Notes under the pieces: model-generated
What the model was told of the DNA's origin: nothing
Databases searched by the model: none
What the model saw: the letters and a program-made list of their open reading frames with translations, nothing else
Shown here: piece by piece, positions 35,175-46,847 of the stretch
Layout: each line of letters begins with the position of its first letter
Position numbering within the stretch: the first letter of the stretch is position 1
Made by a program: the position numbers and the translations under genes
Source: Ancistrus triradiatus
Taxonomy: Eukaryota; Chordata; Actinopteri; Siluriformes; Loricariidae
Direction: 5' to 3'
Assembly: GCA_025084515.1 (NCBI GenBank)
Contig: JAJAGP010000348.1
Span: forward strand, 397,919 to 461,918
DNA: 64,000 nt

Positions 35175-36150
35175 CTTGTTGATGCTCATCAGGCTGGAAA
35201 AGGTTACAAAACCATCTCTAAAGAGTTTGGACTTCAGCAATCCACAGTCAGACAGATTGTGTACAAATGGAGGAAATTCAAGACCATTATTACCCTCCCC
35301 AGGAGTGGTCGACCAACAAAGATCACTCCAAGAGCATGGCGTGCAATAGCTGGTGAGGTCACAAAGACCCCAGGGTAACTTCTAAGTAACTTCTAAGCGA
35401 CTGAAGGCCTCTCTCACATTGGCTAATGTTAATGTTCATGAGGCCACCATCAGAAGAACACTGAACAACAATGGTGTTCTGCTAGTTTGCTAAAGATCAC
35501 GTGGACAAGTCAGAAGGCTATTGGAAGAATGTTTTGTGGACGGATGAGACCAAAATAGAACTTTTTGGTTTAAAAGAAAAGCGTTATGTTTGGAGAAAAA
35601 AAAAACACTGCATTCCAGCATAGGAACCTTATCCCATCTGTGAAACATGGTGGTGGTAGTATCATGGTTTGGGCCGGTTTTGCTGCATCTGGGCCAGAAC
35701 AGCTTGTCATCATTGATGGAACAATGAATTCTGAACTATATCAGAGAATCCTGAAGGAAAATGTCAGGACATCTGTCCATGAACTGAATCTCAAGAGAAG
35801 GTGGGTCATGCAGCAAGACAACGACCCCAAGTCGTTCTACCAAAGAATAGTTAAAGAAGAATAAAGGTAATGTTTTGGAATGACCAAGTCAAAGTCCTGA
35901 TCTTAATCCAATGAAAATGCTGTAGAAGGACATGAAGCAAGCAATTACTTTTGTCACTCACTAAAATGTAATATTGGATAATTTTCCTCAATAAATAAAT
36001 GAGCAAGTATAATACGTTTGTCTCATTTGATTAACTGGGTTCTCTTTATCTACTTTTAGGACTTGTGCGAAAATCTGATGAGGTTTTAGGTCATATTTAT
36101 GCAGAAATATAGAAAATTCTAAGAAGTTCACAAACTTTCAAGCACCACTG
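34856..36150 (+). mobile_element. Tc1-A copy, 5'-truncated, intact 3' end
   Basis: The left end begins inside the 5' region (CACACAAGTCCTAAAAGTAG) with the outermost bases missing. The right end is complete: GTTCACAAACTTTCAAGCAC then CACTG, followed by TA (36151-36152). Internal landmarks match the 14731 copy throughout. Confidence 0.92.
35110..35935 (+). pseudogene. Tc1-A transposase pseudogene with A30 expansion
   Basis: Start MARTKEISEKL at 35110. At 35143-35172 a run of 30 adenines replaces about six and shifts the frame inside the first helix-turn-helix. The first catalytic block WTDETKIELFG is intact near 35545 and the second (MQQDNDPK) near 35815; a deletion follows (CCCAAGTCG, where the 14731 copy has AAGCACACAAGTC). 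The third block reads CCAATGAAAATGCTGTAGAA, with one base lost and the same extra base after it as in the 14731 copy. Confidence 0.9.
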
Positions 36151-36152
36151 TA

Positions 36153-36200
36153 TATAGATAGATAGATGGATAGATCACTTTATTAATCCCAGAGGGAAAT
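36153..36200. repeat. (GATA)n with retroposon-end-like motif
   Basis: GATAGATAGATGGATAGATC is followed by ACTTTATTAATCCCAGAGGG AAATTC. This pairing of a short tetranucleotide tail with a TTTATT...AGGGAAATT motif is common at the ends of fish retroposons; here only the end is recognisable. Confidence 0.35.
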
Positions 36201-36949
36201 TCGTCAGCCAATACATTGTCATTAATCATCCTAAAAGGGTTAAGAGGACACAACAGGAAACAGCTCTCAAAATTCACATGACCTGCTAAAATTTCTTTAG
36301 AGGAAACCTGACCTATTACCACAAACATGACTGTTCCACCACCCACACTGATGATGCTACTTCTGGAGATGAGGGGATTTCTTGTAATGTTTAGCATGCA
36401 TACTTACTGTTTACTTGTTTAATCTCAGAAGTGGGGGGTTGGCGGGGAGGAAATGTAATATTTGGCATGTGTGGGCAAATTTTAAGCATCAGCTTCTTTA
36501 CTGATTTTGGGACATTGCATTCTAATAAATATCAACAAAACCTAAACGTCATTCATCTACTCCCACTGGCTGCTACATAAGCCCAACACATACTACAACA
36601 TACCCCATTCTGTAGTCACAACTTTGGTAAGAGTTTCCAGTGAGATTAATGTTTACATTTGGCGAATACCTCTGGCTTTTGAGTTTTGTCAAAGATCACA
36701 GGTAGGATTTATTTTGATGACCCATTCATGCAGTGCAATGCAATGCAATACTACTCCTGTATCGGCCAAACTATTCTGCAATTCCTTAGCAGTGATGCAA
36801 GTGCTTTGTTTTGCATACTTGAGCAGTCTACAAGTGGTTCCTTCAAAGAGTTTACCTCGTCTTCCAGATCCTGTCATGACTTGAACAGTCCCTTTTAACC
36901 TCCATTTCTAAATAAGAGCCATTTGCGTGGCCTGAAACAGCCATGTACG

Positions 36950-37075
36950 CTATACAGCCAAAAGCTTGTGGAAAACCAATCAGTTAGTATGAAATTCGTC
37001 CTTACTGCGCACCAAGAGTCTTCACTCTTGAGAATGCTTTCCACTAGATTATGGAACATTACTGTTAGGACAAAC
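36950..37075 (+). repeat. Fragment possibly related to the 22.3-kb MITE family
   Basis: TACAGCCAAAAGCTTGTGG resembles that family's end, and GAATGCTTTCCACTAGATTA then TGGAACATTACTG resembles an internal segment I associate with the same class of fish elements. Short and decayed. Bases 36200-36950 and 37080-38628 around it show nothing else supportable. Confidence 0.3.
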
Positions 37076-38628
37076 ACTTATGTTTGACAATAAACCATGC
37101 CATTCCAATTCATTTGAACACCATTTCTTTATGGACTTTGTACATTAAGGAGACCAGGGCAGAAAGTAGATGAACGGATTTGTTGGGGGTGGAATCCTAG
37201 AACACAACACTGAGCTGTTCAGTGTAACCCGTTCTACTGGCACTGTTTGTTTACACAAATGTTTGCCTATATGCTTCATCTTATGAACCTGTTAGCAGAG
37301 TGTGTGGCTGAAATAACATAACTAATTAGATGGCATGTCTACATAGTTTTGGCCAAACAGTGCTTTATAAAGAAGATTAGAAAATGTGTATGCTACACTG
37401 GTATTGTTACTAGGATTGTACACGGCCTCTATTGCAATCTGAGTGTTGTATTCCTCATAAATGAAACTATTTCAGTAAGTGTACATGCACCATATCTAAA
37501 GACTGGTCTTCAAACCACAAATATGCACTAGCTTAATAGAAACAACAACCCAATCTCACACAGGCTCACACACACAATGGGATCCTCACATACTAAAGCA
37601 CATAAAAAATACATACATAAATAAATCAATCAACGTCAGCTGCAACTCTCACACTAGAGTTCCAAACTGCCCCTGAAAACAACGATAGAACAAGAACCGT
37701 TCACCAGAAACTTAATGGAATGGGTTTTGACAGCCAAAAAAACAAACAACAAGAAAAAAAAAAAAACAGCCCACAGAAAGTGCCACATAAGGTAGCAAAA
37801 ACGGGAAAAGTGCTTTATAGCACCCTCCCACCGAGTTCTTTAGAAGTGGAAATTCATTCTTTGGAGTTACGAGTGACGCTTTTGACAGGCTACTCCTTAT
37901 TGGCTAAAGCCAGGAAAAGAGGAAGCTCTTTGTAAGTCAAGCATTACACTTTTACAAATGTGGTTGAGATATCAGAAGCCAAATTGTGTGACAGAAATTT
38001 CCAGCAACTGGTAGATCGTTGGGAATTAGAGCTACACAATTATTAAAACACACACACAAAAAAATCAAACAAAAGGATTTTCTGACCATAAGACTAACCT
38101 TTTGTGGTAAAATCCAACAGATATAAACCACAATGCAGCATGACGGATCAAAGCACACAGTATTGTCCTTTTAAAAAGAGCTTGTTTCAGCTTGATATGC
38201 TAACAAAATAATGAAGGATTGAACCTTCTTATATGGCTGGTTTGAAAGGCCGTCAGTATAAAGACTACCTGTACAAACATGTCCAATTTAAAAAGAATGG
38301 CCCCTGTTTAAAAGAACCTACTGTTCTGACCTGTTGTTTTTTCCCCCTCATTTCTAAAATCATGTTTTTAGCTGTATGAGGCATTAAGAAGATCTTAACA
38401 TTAAATACATGCACATGTGGTTTTGAACATTTATCAGGACTGGCTCATAATGGGGTCAGCCAAGCGACAATTAACACACCCAACAGCATCAACATCACTT
38501 AATACCAATGTAATGCATGACCTACAACAAACAGAATGCACATCTGAGGCCCATTACAGTCAGCATGGACCTGAACACTATGTATTTTCTGCGTGTACTG
38601 CTTTCAACGCTCGACAAGAGCTTCCTAC

Positions 38629-39139
38629 CGGCTTGCTCTGCATCCACAGCTTCCAGCTCATCTCGAGTTACCAGCAATCTGCTCAGACGCCGCGACATGG
38701 ATGTGAGAAACCCAGAAAACTGGGGTCTACAAGGTTTCTGCTGCAGCGGCTGGGTTTCTGTCACAACACCGGTACCAGGATCAGAGGAAAAGCGCACAAA
38801 GGCTGGTCTCGTACAGGCAGAGAAGGTCCTGTCACTCTGAACATGTGCCAGTAGTATGCCCGAGCTGGTGGCCATGCTGATATCAGGGAGGTTGTCAGGC
38901 AGGGTGAAGTTGCACCCAGGGGCACAGCTTAGGCTCCGAGAATGCACAGGTCGCTTGGGCTGGATCCTGTTCTCAAAAGTATCCAAGGGTGCCACAGGGG
39001 TAGAGTTGGAGCGGTGTTTTAGCCAAGGCCTGCTGAGGATGTGTCGACGACGGGAACTTTGTTTGGCACTTAGGCAGCGAGACGAGCTTCTGTTAGACCC
39101 CAGCCGCTCACCAAGAGTAGTGCTCCTTTGCAAACTCAT
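38629..39139 (-). CDS. Candidate alternative first coding exon in rasal2 intron 1
   Basis: On the minus strand an ATG at 39139 opens a 205-codon frame. At codon 170 a donor-like GCCG|GTAGGAAG (intron from 38628) would end a 511-nt exon in phase 1, the same phase as rasal2 exon 1, so it can splice in frame to exon 2 (...EAVDAEQA-D-VKGPP). The product is basic and Ser/Arg-rich: opening MSLQRSTTLGERL, RSSSR, HILSRPWLKHRSNSTPV (RSNSTP at 43-48 fits the mode-I 14-3-3 pattern RSxSxP), and SMSRRLSRLL near the end. An open frame of this length in AT-rich intron is unlikely by chance, and its codon content looks coding. I do not recognise its sequence. An earlier donor (CTG|GTAACT) has the wrong phase. 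It could instead be a separate nested gene. Confidence 0.6.
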
Positions 39140-39674
39140 GTTGACAAGTCACACAGAAAAGAGCACAATTCCAACAGCTTACTTTCACACCATGTCAGGC
39201 GACCCAGTCTACGATGTATAGACTTTCTCAAATGACGAAATCCTTCCTTTTTCCTCCATCACAGTCATAAGTGTGTGCCATTGTAGCCTTGAGTCTCAAT
39301 ATGCCTTCTTTATCTGACAAAGTATCATATAAGGAGATGTAAAACAAGGATTCTGACTTAGTCTAAGAACATGTCCCCTGGTTGTGGCTTTAGCTAGAAC
39401 TTCCTTCTTCGTGCACTACGGTTGTGCTTCCTGGAAGGAAACGTGGTGTCACACGCACACTCTCATACTGATGCTTGGCTTTACAACCATCCAATCAGAG
39501 CGTTTTAAAACCCAGCCAGGGCCCACAAACTTCAGCACACAGTGTACAGATGTAATACAAACAGGTACAGGTCAAATGTACGAACAATTCTACAGCCATA
39601 TAAAATTTAAACATTACATTAAAATCTACACTCACCCTTCATTTTATTAGGTGTAGTACACATTGTGTCTACAC
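39140..39674. other. Region upstream of the 38.6-kb exon
   Basis: On the minus strand this is where a promoter for the candidate exon would lie. It has no CpG island and no clear TATA box close to the ATG. A pyrimidine stretch (GCTCTTTTCTGTGTGACTTG) sits 5-25 bases before the ATG without an AG directly at its end, so an upstream non-coding exon remains possible. Confidence 0.3.
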
Positions 39675-39706
39675 TCATTGTCCATTTTATCAGTTCCACT
39701 TAGCAT
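39675..39706 (+). repeat. Short fragment of repeat E
   Basis: ACTCATTGTCCATTTTATCA then GTTCCACTTAGCATA matches the start of repeat E at 24373 almost base for base, and stops exactly at the TA where Tc1-B begins. Repeat E does not resume on the far side of the element. Confidence 0.7.
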
Positions 39707-39707
39707 A

Positions 39708-41277
39708 CACCGGGGGGTCAAAAACGAATTAGTCAGCCACTGACGAAGTTCTCCGACTTAGAAAGATGAGAGAGGTCTGTAATTTTCATCATAGGTACAC
39801 TTCAACTATGAGACAAAAAATGAGAAAATAAATCCAGGAAATCACATTGTAGGATTTTTTAAGAATTTAATTGTAAATTATGGTGGAAAATAAGTATTTG
39901 GTCAATAACAAAAGTTCAATTCAATACTCTGTTACATAACATTTGGTGGCAATGACAGAGGTCAAACGTTTTCTGTAAATCTTCACCAGGTTTGCACACA
40001 CTGTAGCTGGTATTTTGGCCCATTCCTCCATGCAGATCTCCTCTAGAGCAGTGATGTTTTGGGGCACCACGGACCTTCAACTCCCTCCACAAATTTTCTA
40101 TGAGGCTGAGGTCTGGAGACTGGCTAGGGCACTCCAGGACCATGAAATGTTTTTTACGGAGCCACTTCTTCGTTGCCCGAGTGGTGTGTTTGGGATCATT
40201 GTCATGCTGGAAGACCCAGTCACGTTCCATCTTCAATGCTCTCACTGATGGAAGGAGGTTTTGGCTTAAAATCCCACGATACATGGCCCCGTTCATTCTT
40301 GCCTTAACACGGATCAGTCGTCCTGTCCCCTGTGCAGAAAAACAGCCTCAAAGCATGAGGTTTCCACCCCCATGCTTCACAGTAGGTATGGTGCAACTCA
40401 GAATTCTTCTTCCTCCAAACACGACGAGTTGAGTTTTTACCAAAAAGTTCTATTTCGGTTTCATCTGACCACATGATATTCTTCCAATCCTCTTCTGGAT
40501 CATCCATATGTTCTCTGGCAAACCTCAGACGGGCCTGGACATGTACTGGCTTAAGCAGGGGGACACGCCTGGCACTGCAGGATCTGAGTCCCTCTCGGCG
40601 TAGTGCGTTACTGATGGTAGCCTTGTTACTTTGGTCCCAGCTCTCTGCAGGTCATTCATCAGGTCCCTCCGTGTAGTTCTGGGATTTTGCTCACCGTTCT
40701 CATTATCATTTTGACCCCACGGGATGAGATCTTGCGTGGAGCACCAGATCGAGGGAGATTATCAATGGTCTTGTATGTCTTTCATTTTCTTACAATTGCT
40801 CCCACAGTTGATTTATTCACACCAACCTGCTTGCCTATTGTAGATTCACTCTTCCCAGCCTGGTACAGGTCTACAATTTTCTTCCTGGTGTCCTTCGACA
40901 ACTCTTTGGTCTTGGCCATGGTTGAGTTTGGAGTCTGACTGTTTGAGACTGTGGACAGGTGTCTTTTATACAGATAACGAGGTCAAACAGGTGCCATTAA
41001 TACAGGTAACGAGTGGAGGACAGAAGAGTTTCTTAAAGACGTTACAGGTCTGTGAGAGCCAGGAATCTTGCTTGTTTGTGGGTGACCAAATACTTATTTT
41101 CCACCATGATTTAAAATTAAATTCTTTAAAAATCCTACAATGTGATTTCCTAGATTTTTTTTTATGTTGTCTCTCATAGTTGAAGTGTACCTATGATGAA
41201 AATTACAGACCTCTCTCATCTTTAAGTCAGAGAACTTGCACAATTAGTGACTGACTAAATACTTTGTTGCCCCACTG
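39708..41277 (-). mobile_element. Tc1-B transposon, full-length but dead
   Basis: A 1570-bp element. The right end TTTGTTGCCCCACTG is good; the left end (CACCGGGGGGTCAAAAACGA) is decayed. TA lies on both sides (39706-39707, 41278-41279). Inner repeats (ATAAGTATTTGGTCA; TGACCAAATACTTATTTTCC) are clear. Transposase on the minus strand. Confidence 0.92.
39916..40919 (-). pseudogene. Tc1-B transposase pseudogene
   Basis: Start MAKTKELSKDTRKKIVDLYQ at 40919. The first helix-turn-helix is intact (STIGKQVGVNKSTVGAIVRK), then TGG has become TGA (AAAATGAAAG). Later, MWSDETEIELFG keeps the first Asp, FQHDNDPKHTT the second, and SLIENLWREL the Glu, although the preceding NP has become SL. Indels near 40390-40300 break the middle. 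The shared 10-bp deletion follows LKVR, giving the altered tail GAPKHHCSRGDLHGG. Confidence 0.9.
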
Positions 41278-41309
41278 TATATCATCTAGGTTGCTCGAGG
41301 AGGATTGGT

Positions 41310-41452
41310 CCTTTTTGCGTCTTGGGCCTCCCAATGATTCTTCCTTATAACCTTAGGTAAGAGTTTTGGGCCTAGATATTTGTAAAGCTGCTCTGAGAAA
41401 ATGCTTCATTGTAAAAAGTGCTATAGAAATAAATTTGACTCCAACTACAGTT
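41310..41452 (+). repeat. Repeat C copy, 3' end only
   Basis: Plus-oriented 3' fragment: GTAAAGCTGCTCTGAGAAAA, then TGCTTCATTGTAAAAAGTGC, then TATAGAAATAAATTTGACT. It is the reverse complement of the starts of the copies at 18361 and 48816. A 5'-truncated copy with the 3' end kept is typical of retroposition. Confidence 0.75.
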
Positions 41453-41940
41453 GTCTCTATAACTTAACTACATGGAAAACAAATGAAAGTTGCTTAGTGG
41501 AAACAGGCCTCTTCTACTTTACGCAAAGTCCCTCAGCCCCGTACCGTTTTTGATTATGCAATCAATAAAGTTGAACCATGTTACCAAACGTACCTTGTTC
41601 TAGGAAGTGGTTCAGGTAATACACGACAGCAGCCTATTTTCCATTACTTTCTATGGGGAAATCCCTTTCTGGTTCCTGTACATACATAACCCTCCTACTG
41701 TTAATTATGTCAGTGTAATGTAGTGGCATAGGAGATTTTCTTATTGGTTCTCCTTGTTAACTGAAAATTGAATGGGACTTTAACGAGCAGCATGCGATTC
41801 AGCCTGTGTGCGTGTGAATCTGTTCGTCTCCTGTCTCACAGCTGATTCTTGTTGTGCTAAATGCTACAAGATAGAGTAAACAAACATTACCTCATAATTA
41901 ATTACTGAATGAAATCACAGTGGAGGGTGTAGGATGAGGT
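41453..41940. other. Intron 1 stretch, no recognised feature
   Basis: No repeat or exon signal can be supported. Confidence 0.45.
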
Positions 41941-42104
41941 CATTTTAGCAGACACCCTTATCCAGAGTGATTTGCAACTGATACAGTCCAAGCAACTGTG
42001 GGCTAAGGGCCTTACTCAAGGACCCAACAGTGGCGAGGAGGGATTTGAACCCTGGACGTTCCGGTCCATAGTCCAGTATCTTAACCACTAAGCTACAACA
42101 GTCC
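41941..42104 (-). repeat. tRNA-derived SINE, L2-type tail (S4)
   Basis: Reverse copy: TTTTAGCAGACACCCTTATC at the tail side, GGGCCTTACTCAAGGACCCA in the body, GGATTTGAACCCTGGACGTT over the B box and CAGTATCTTAACCACTAAGC at the head. Confidence 0.87.
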
Positions 42105-42832
42105 CTGAATTGAACTCCTTGGTGGTTCAGATACTGAGAAAAAAGGAATTTCTCCAAGCATAACAGTGGAAATGTGGATTAACAGGAGTTATTCCCTTAA
42201 CACATTTAAGTTCAATAGTGTGTACAGTTCCGTTTAGACCATTTGGATTTTTCCCTCCTAATCCATCGGATGACACTTCATTAAACAATTCATTTGCAAG
42301 GCAATGTTTTTAATGCAGCCCTTGACTGACTGGACAACCAACCGACTGACCCTCCGACCGAATGGCCACTTTCAACAGCTAAACACATGTGGTAGAAACC
42401 AACCCAATTTCACAAACTAACTACCGGTATGCACAGACCTTTCTGCTGTTCACTGCTGGTCCATTGCCTATGAAACCCTGTGAAAAATCAAGGAAGAGGC
42501 CTTTTGAGATGCCACGTATTGGCATCGTTCAGGGCTTTGCAGTTTTGAAGTCAGAGTCATCAACAGAACAGCAACAGCATTCTAAATACTGCCATGTCCC
42601 ATCGTTAAGCATTGGTGGTAGATGTGTTAATCTACTGTTCATATAGAATTATTAAACATGAAACTGTGGCACAATTAACTCATTTATATATTTGCACTGA
42701 CACTTACCTTTTTGTTAGTGTCAACGTGAGTTACAAAGTTAAAGAGGTTTTTTAACTGAATTTAGCAGCTACTTGCAAAAAATCTTTTGTCAACTTAATT
42801 TGCACAGATACTAAAGTCATAGAGTCATACAG
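42105..42832. other. Intron 1 stretch, no recognised feature
   Basis: No repeat or exon signal can be supported. Confidence 0.45.
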
Positions 42833-42834
42833 AC

Positions 42835-44015
42835 TCACCAACCACTTCATTGGGTGTACCTGGTCAACTGCTTGTTATCACATATCTACCCAGCCAATCA
42901 CATGGCAGCAACTCAGTGCATTCAGGCATGTAGCCTTCCTCGGGATGACCTGCTGAAGTTCAATCCGAGCATCACAAAAGGGGAAAAAAGGTGATTTAAG
43001 TGACTTTCAACATGGCATGCTTGGTGATACTAGAGGGGCAGGTATTGACCATTTCAGAAACTGCTGAACTACTGGGATTTCACATACAGCCATCCCTAGG
43101 GTCTATAGTGAATGGTCTGAAAAAAAGAAAATATCCAGTGAAAGCAGTTCTCTGGGTGAAAATACCTTGTTGATGCCAGAGGTCAGAAGAGAATGGCCAG
43201 ACTGGTTCACACTGATAGAAAGGTAACAGTAACTCAAACAGCCACTCATTACCACCAAGGTATGTAAAAAAGCATCTCTGAATGCACCACAATCAAACAG
43301 CGAAGCAGATAGGCCACAGCAGCAAAAGACCACACCAGGTTCCACTCCTGTCAGCTAAGAACAGGCAACTGAGGCAACGATTTGCACAAGTTCATTAAAA
43401 TTGGACTAGAGAAGATTGGAAAAATGTTGGCTGACAAGTCTCCATTTCTACTGTGACATTCAGATGGTAGAGTCAGAATTTGGCCTAAACAACATGAAAG
43501 CGTAGATCCATCCTTTCTTGTATCAACAATTCAGGCTGCTGGTGATGATATAATGGTGTGAAGGATATGTTCTTGGCCCACGTTGGGATCCTTAATACCA
43601 ACTGATCATCTTTTGAATGCCACAGCCTACACAGAGTATTGTTACTGATCACATATATCCCCCATGACCACAGTGTACCCACCTTCTATGTGCCATGTCA
43701 CAAAGCTCAAATAATCTCAAACTGGTTCATGAACACGATAGTGAGTTCACTGTACTCAAATGGCCTCCATAGTCCCCAGAACTCAATCCAATGGAGCACA
43801 ATTGGGATCTGGCAGAACGGGAAACTCGCATCATGGATGTGCAGCCGACAAATCTGCAGCAACTGTGTGATTCATGGCAGTATGGTCCAAAAACTTTGAG
43901 GAATGTTTCCAGAACCATGTTGAATCTAAGCCACAAAAAATTAAGGCGGCTCTGAAAGCAAAAGTGGGCCTAACCTGGAACTAGCAAGGTGTACCTAATG
44001 GAAGTATCCAGTGTA
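42835..44015 (+). mobile_element. Tc1-D copy, decayed transposase
   Basis: About 1.18 kb with end-like GGGTGTACCTGGTCAACTG at the left and AAGGTGTACCTAATGGAAGT at the right. Readable transposase words include GGTGATTTAAGTGACTTTCA (GDLSDFQ), CATTTCAGAAACTGCTGAAC (ISETAEL), CTTGTTGATGCCAGAGGTCA (LVDARGQ), AATTGGACTAGAGAAGATTG (NWTREDW) and ATGGATGTGCAGCCGACAAA (MDVQPT). Near 43690 about 20 bases are missing where the second catalytic block (QQDNAPCHK) belongs; only PCHKAQIISNWF remains. It is therefore inactive. Confidence 0.85.
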
Positions 44016-45270
44016 TGATGGGTGGAATGTCCATGCTACTGGGTGCAAATTATTGCTACAACTACACACAGGACCATCTTCTCAATCATGTGGAACACAT
44101 CTACTGTGCTCTATAGCTTCCTAAAACACAGTATCTCCATATACTCCAAGTTAAAGAGCTGCTACAGTGAAAACTAATCAAACAATTATGTATTAAAAGC
44201 TTTAAAGCATTCCTTTTACACATGACTACCTAATGAAGCTGTATGAATAATCATTAACTAATCGTAAAAACATGATTATTCATATTCTACTCTTATTAGA
44301 GGTTCTCACTGGGGCTTCTACAAGATACTGGAAACTGATAAGTGACAGATCTTAGTTGGCTCCTAGGCTGCAACCTAGGAACTCTTGACAGCAGACTTAA
44401 TGTAAGTAGCTGTTACGTGCAAATACTCAAATACCAGAGGGGGACACCCAGAGCTATTTCCTTACTCCTGTTTCCTGTTTACATGCACTTTACACCTCTC
44501 AACACAAAATACCAGCACTGGGAGTCTGATCATTTAATTATTTAAACAGAGACAAATGTTTGTTTGAACTGGACTCAAGTGCATTTATGTTAACAACCAG
44601 TGCTGCCAAACGAACAAATGAAATGATTATGATAATCACTCCAATTTAACATGTTAATCGTAATAATCACATTTTCGCTTATGTACATTTTACACTAAAG
44701 GACAAGATTTTGCATTAAAATGCACTATATAGTCATGTGAGGGGACTACATACAATAAGCTTCAAAGGCAGAGCTCTAGACTGCAAAATGGTCACAAATG
44801 CAATCATTTTTTGAAAACGTGCTAGTTAGAATTCCAGGTGGTTGCAGTTGTGTCAGTGCATGACGGCCCGTTTGTTTTTGTACCTCACTTGAGCGAGACA
44901 AGACACCAACGCTCTGTCTCAATACCTAGCGAGTGCCCTTACTGCCTACTACCCATGTAGGGCGCTCTTTATGAAGAGCTTTCTAACCGACAGTGGAACC
45001 CTAACACTGGGTTAATGGGACGGTCTACTGCGTTACAGATTGTTCAAGCCCTCTACATGACTGTATACATGTACTTCAATAGTTAGCATGAACTTTAGCA
45101 AAGTTGTACTTTTACCTTGAGTCATCTTTTTAGAAGAACATCGCAACACAGGCAAATTGTTGAGGAGATGTTATAAGAGGAACACATGAAATGTACACAG
45201 ATGCTAATATTAGGACTAACATGAGGGAAAGCCCTTCTGTATGAGATCTGTGATTTAGCAGCCAACTGGA
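44016..45270. other. Intron 1 stretch, no recognised feature
   Basis: No repeat or exon signal can be supported. Confidence 0.45.
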
Positions 45271-45456
45271 CATTTACATTTATGTCATTTAGCAGATGCC
45301 CTTATCCAGAGCGACTTACAACTGATACAGTCTTACAATCCAAGCAATTGTGGGCTCAAGGACCCAACAGTGACAGCTTTGGTAGAGGTGGGATTTGAAC
45401 CCTGGACCTTCTGGTCCATAGTCCAGTACCTTACCCACTAGGCCACCACAGTCCTT
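45271..45456 (-). repeat. tRNA-derived SINE, L2-type tail, full length (S5)
   Basis: Well-preserved reverse copy: CATTTACATTTATGTCATTT at the tail, AGCAGATGCCCTTATCCAGA, GGGCTCAAGGACCCAACAGT, B-box complement GGGATTTGAACCC and head complement ACCCACTAGGCCACCACAGT. Confidence 0.9.
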
Positions 45457-46093
45457 GGCATGATCACTGATTAACACAAAAATTCGGTGCGACCAAATCA
45501 GAAATCAGTGACCAACTGAAAGCAAGTCACACCAGTGGTAAAAATGGTTCTAGATCCCTGAAAGAACACAAAGTCCATTTCAAAGTTCAAACATAGCCTT
45601 TGAAATATTCCATAAGCCTAGTATTTCTGATACTGCTGCCTACAGAAATTGTTTTTGAAGTTGTTGTGGAAGTCTATACATCATCATGGCCAAAGTATGG
45701 CTGTTTAACATTTCATACAATTACCTCCAGTCACTGTACTATTTTGAACGTTTCTCACAGACAAAGGCAGGGTCATTGCTCTGTCTTACCGAAACATATG
45801 CCGCTGCCAATGTGCGTAATTTCCAGTTGTAGAAAGTGGAAGTGCTGACGACGCAAAGGGCTTGGCCAGTGGCATCAACAGGGTTAATCATTCGGGGCTT
45901 GAATCATTGAGGTTCTGCTCCAAAGGCTTATTGTTTTGTAACTGCTCAGGACCACAGCGGAATTCAAATTCAACCCCAGGGGATTCCATTTCGACCAGTT
46001 ATTTTAATATACAGTATATTTAGTGTTGATGAGTGTGAAAGAATATGGAACAGCAGCCAGAGCATTATTCAGTCACAGAAGACAGGGATCATG

Positions 46094-46134
<41 letters not shown>

Positions 46135-46847
46135 GCTGCAGTCACACAGCAGACAGTAAGTAACACGTCTAAGCTGAAATAAGCATGCACTTGTCTCGGA
46201 GGACAAGTTCATAACCTCTAATTTTTTATGATGTTGCACTTAGCTTAAGATTCTATTTTTAGCTTTAAAATCAATTACCAAAGGTCTGGACCTCAGTGAC
46301 CTCATGGTAAAAGATGGGCATGTCTACAGTACATGATTTGAGACAAAGTCAGCTCATCATTAGTCAATCAAACTGGATATCCTTCATTAAATTCACATTG
46401 GCTGTGGAAAGAACAAGTGGGAACAGCAGAGAAAGAAATAAAACTCTACCATAATAACTAGCTCTACATAAGCAAACAGGTCAAGAATATGAGCTTCTTA
46501 TCAAGTGACATTTTTATAGTTAAAGGCTTGAATGTTGAGGTTTTTCCCCCAGTGCTCAGAGAGGCCTCAAGAGCAGAGCGTCCAGTCTGGATGTAGCAAT
46601 TAACACTGTGCTACAGCTGTAGCACGAATCACATGCTCAGAGACCGGGTGTGAAAGCAACCATTAAACACTAGCACCCCCTGAACACCGCAGAAAGTCTA
46701 AAAAAAGACCCAGTCGCTTTGCACCGGGACGCCCACACACAAACACACACACACTCTCACTCTCAAACACATGCATGCACTCACACACACTCTCACTCAT
46801 GAGTACACACAAGTACACATTCTAACCACAGGATCTGGGCAGCTCGG
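45457..46847. other. Intron 1 stretch with a (GT)n microsatellite
   Basis: Holds a pure GT run at 46096-46132 (about 18 units) and CA-rich text at 46732-46815. Otherwise nothing supportable. Confidence 0.6.

Noticed and set aside
36689..36877. Overlapping frames on both strands near 36.6-36.9 kb as an exon
   Set aside because: No splice-site context or conserved motif, and short frames are open on three tracks at once.
38522..38628. The last 35 codons of the 38.6-kb frame as coding
   Set aside because: They lie past a phase-matched donor and read as intron-like text; a single-exon 205-residue gene is possible but less likely.
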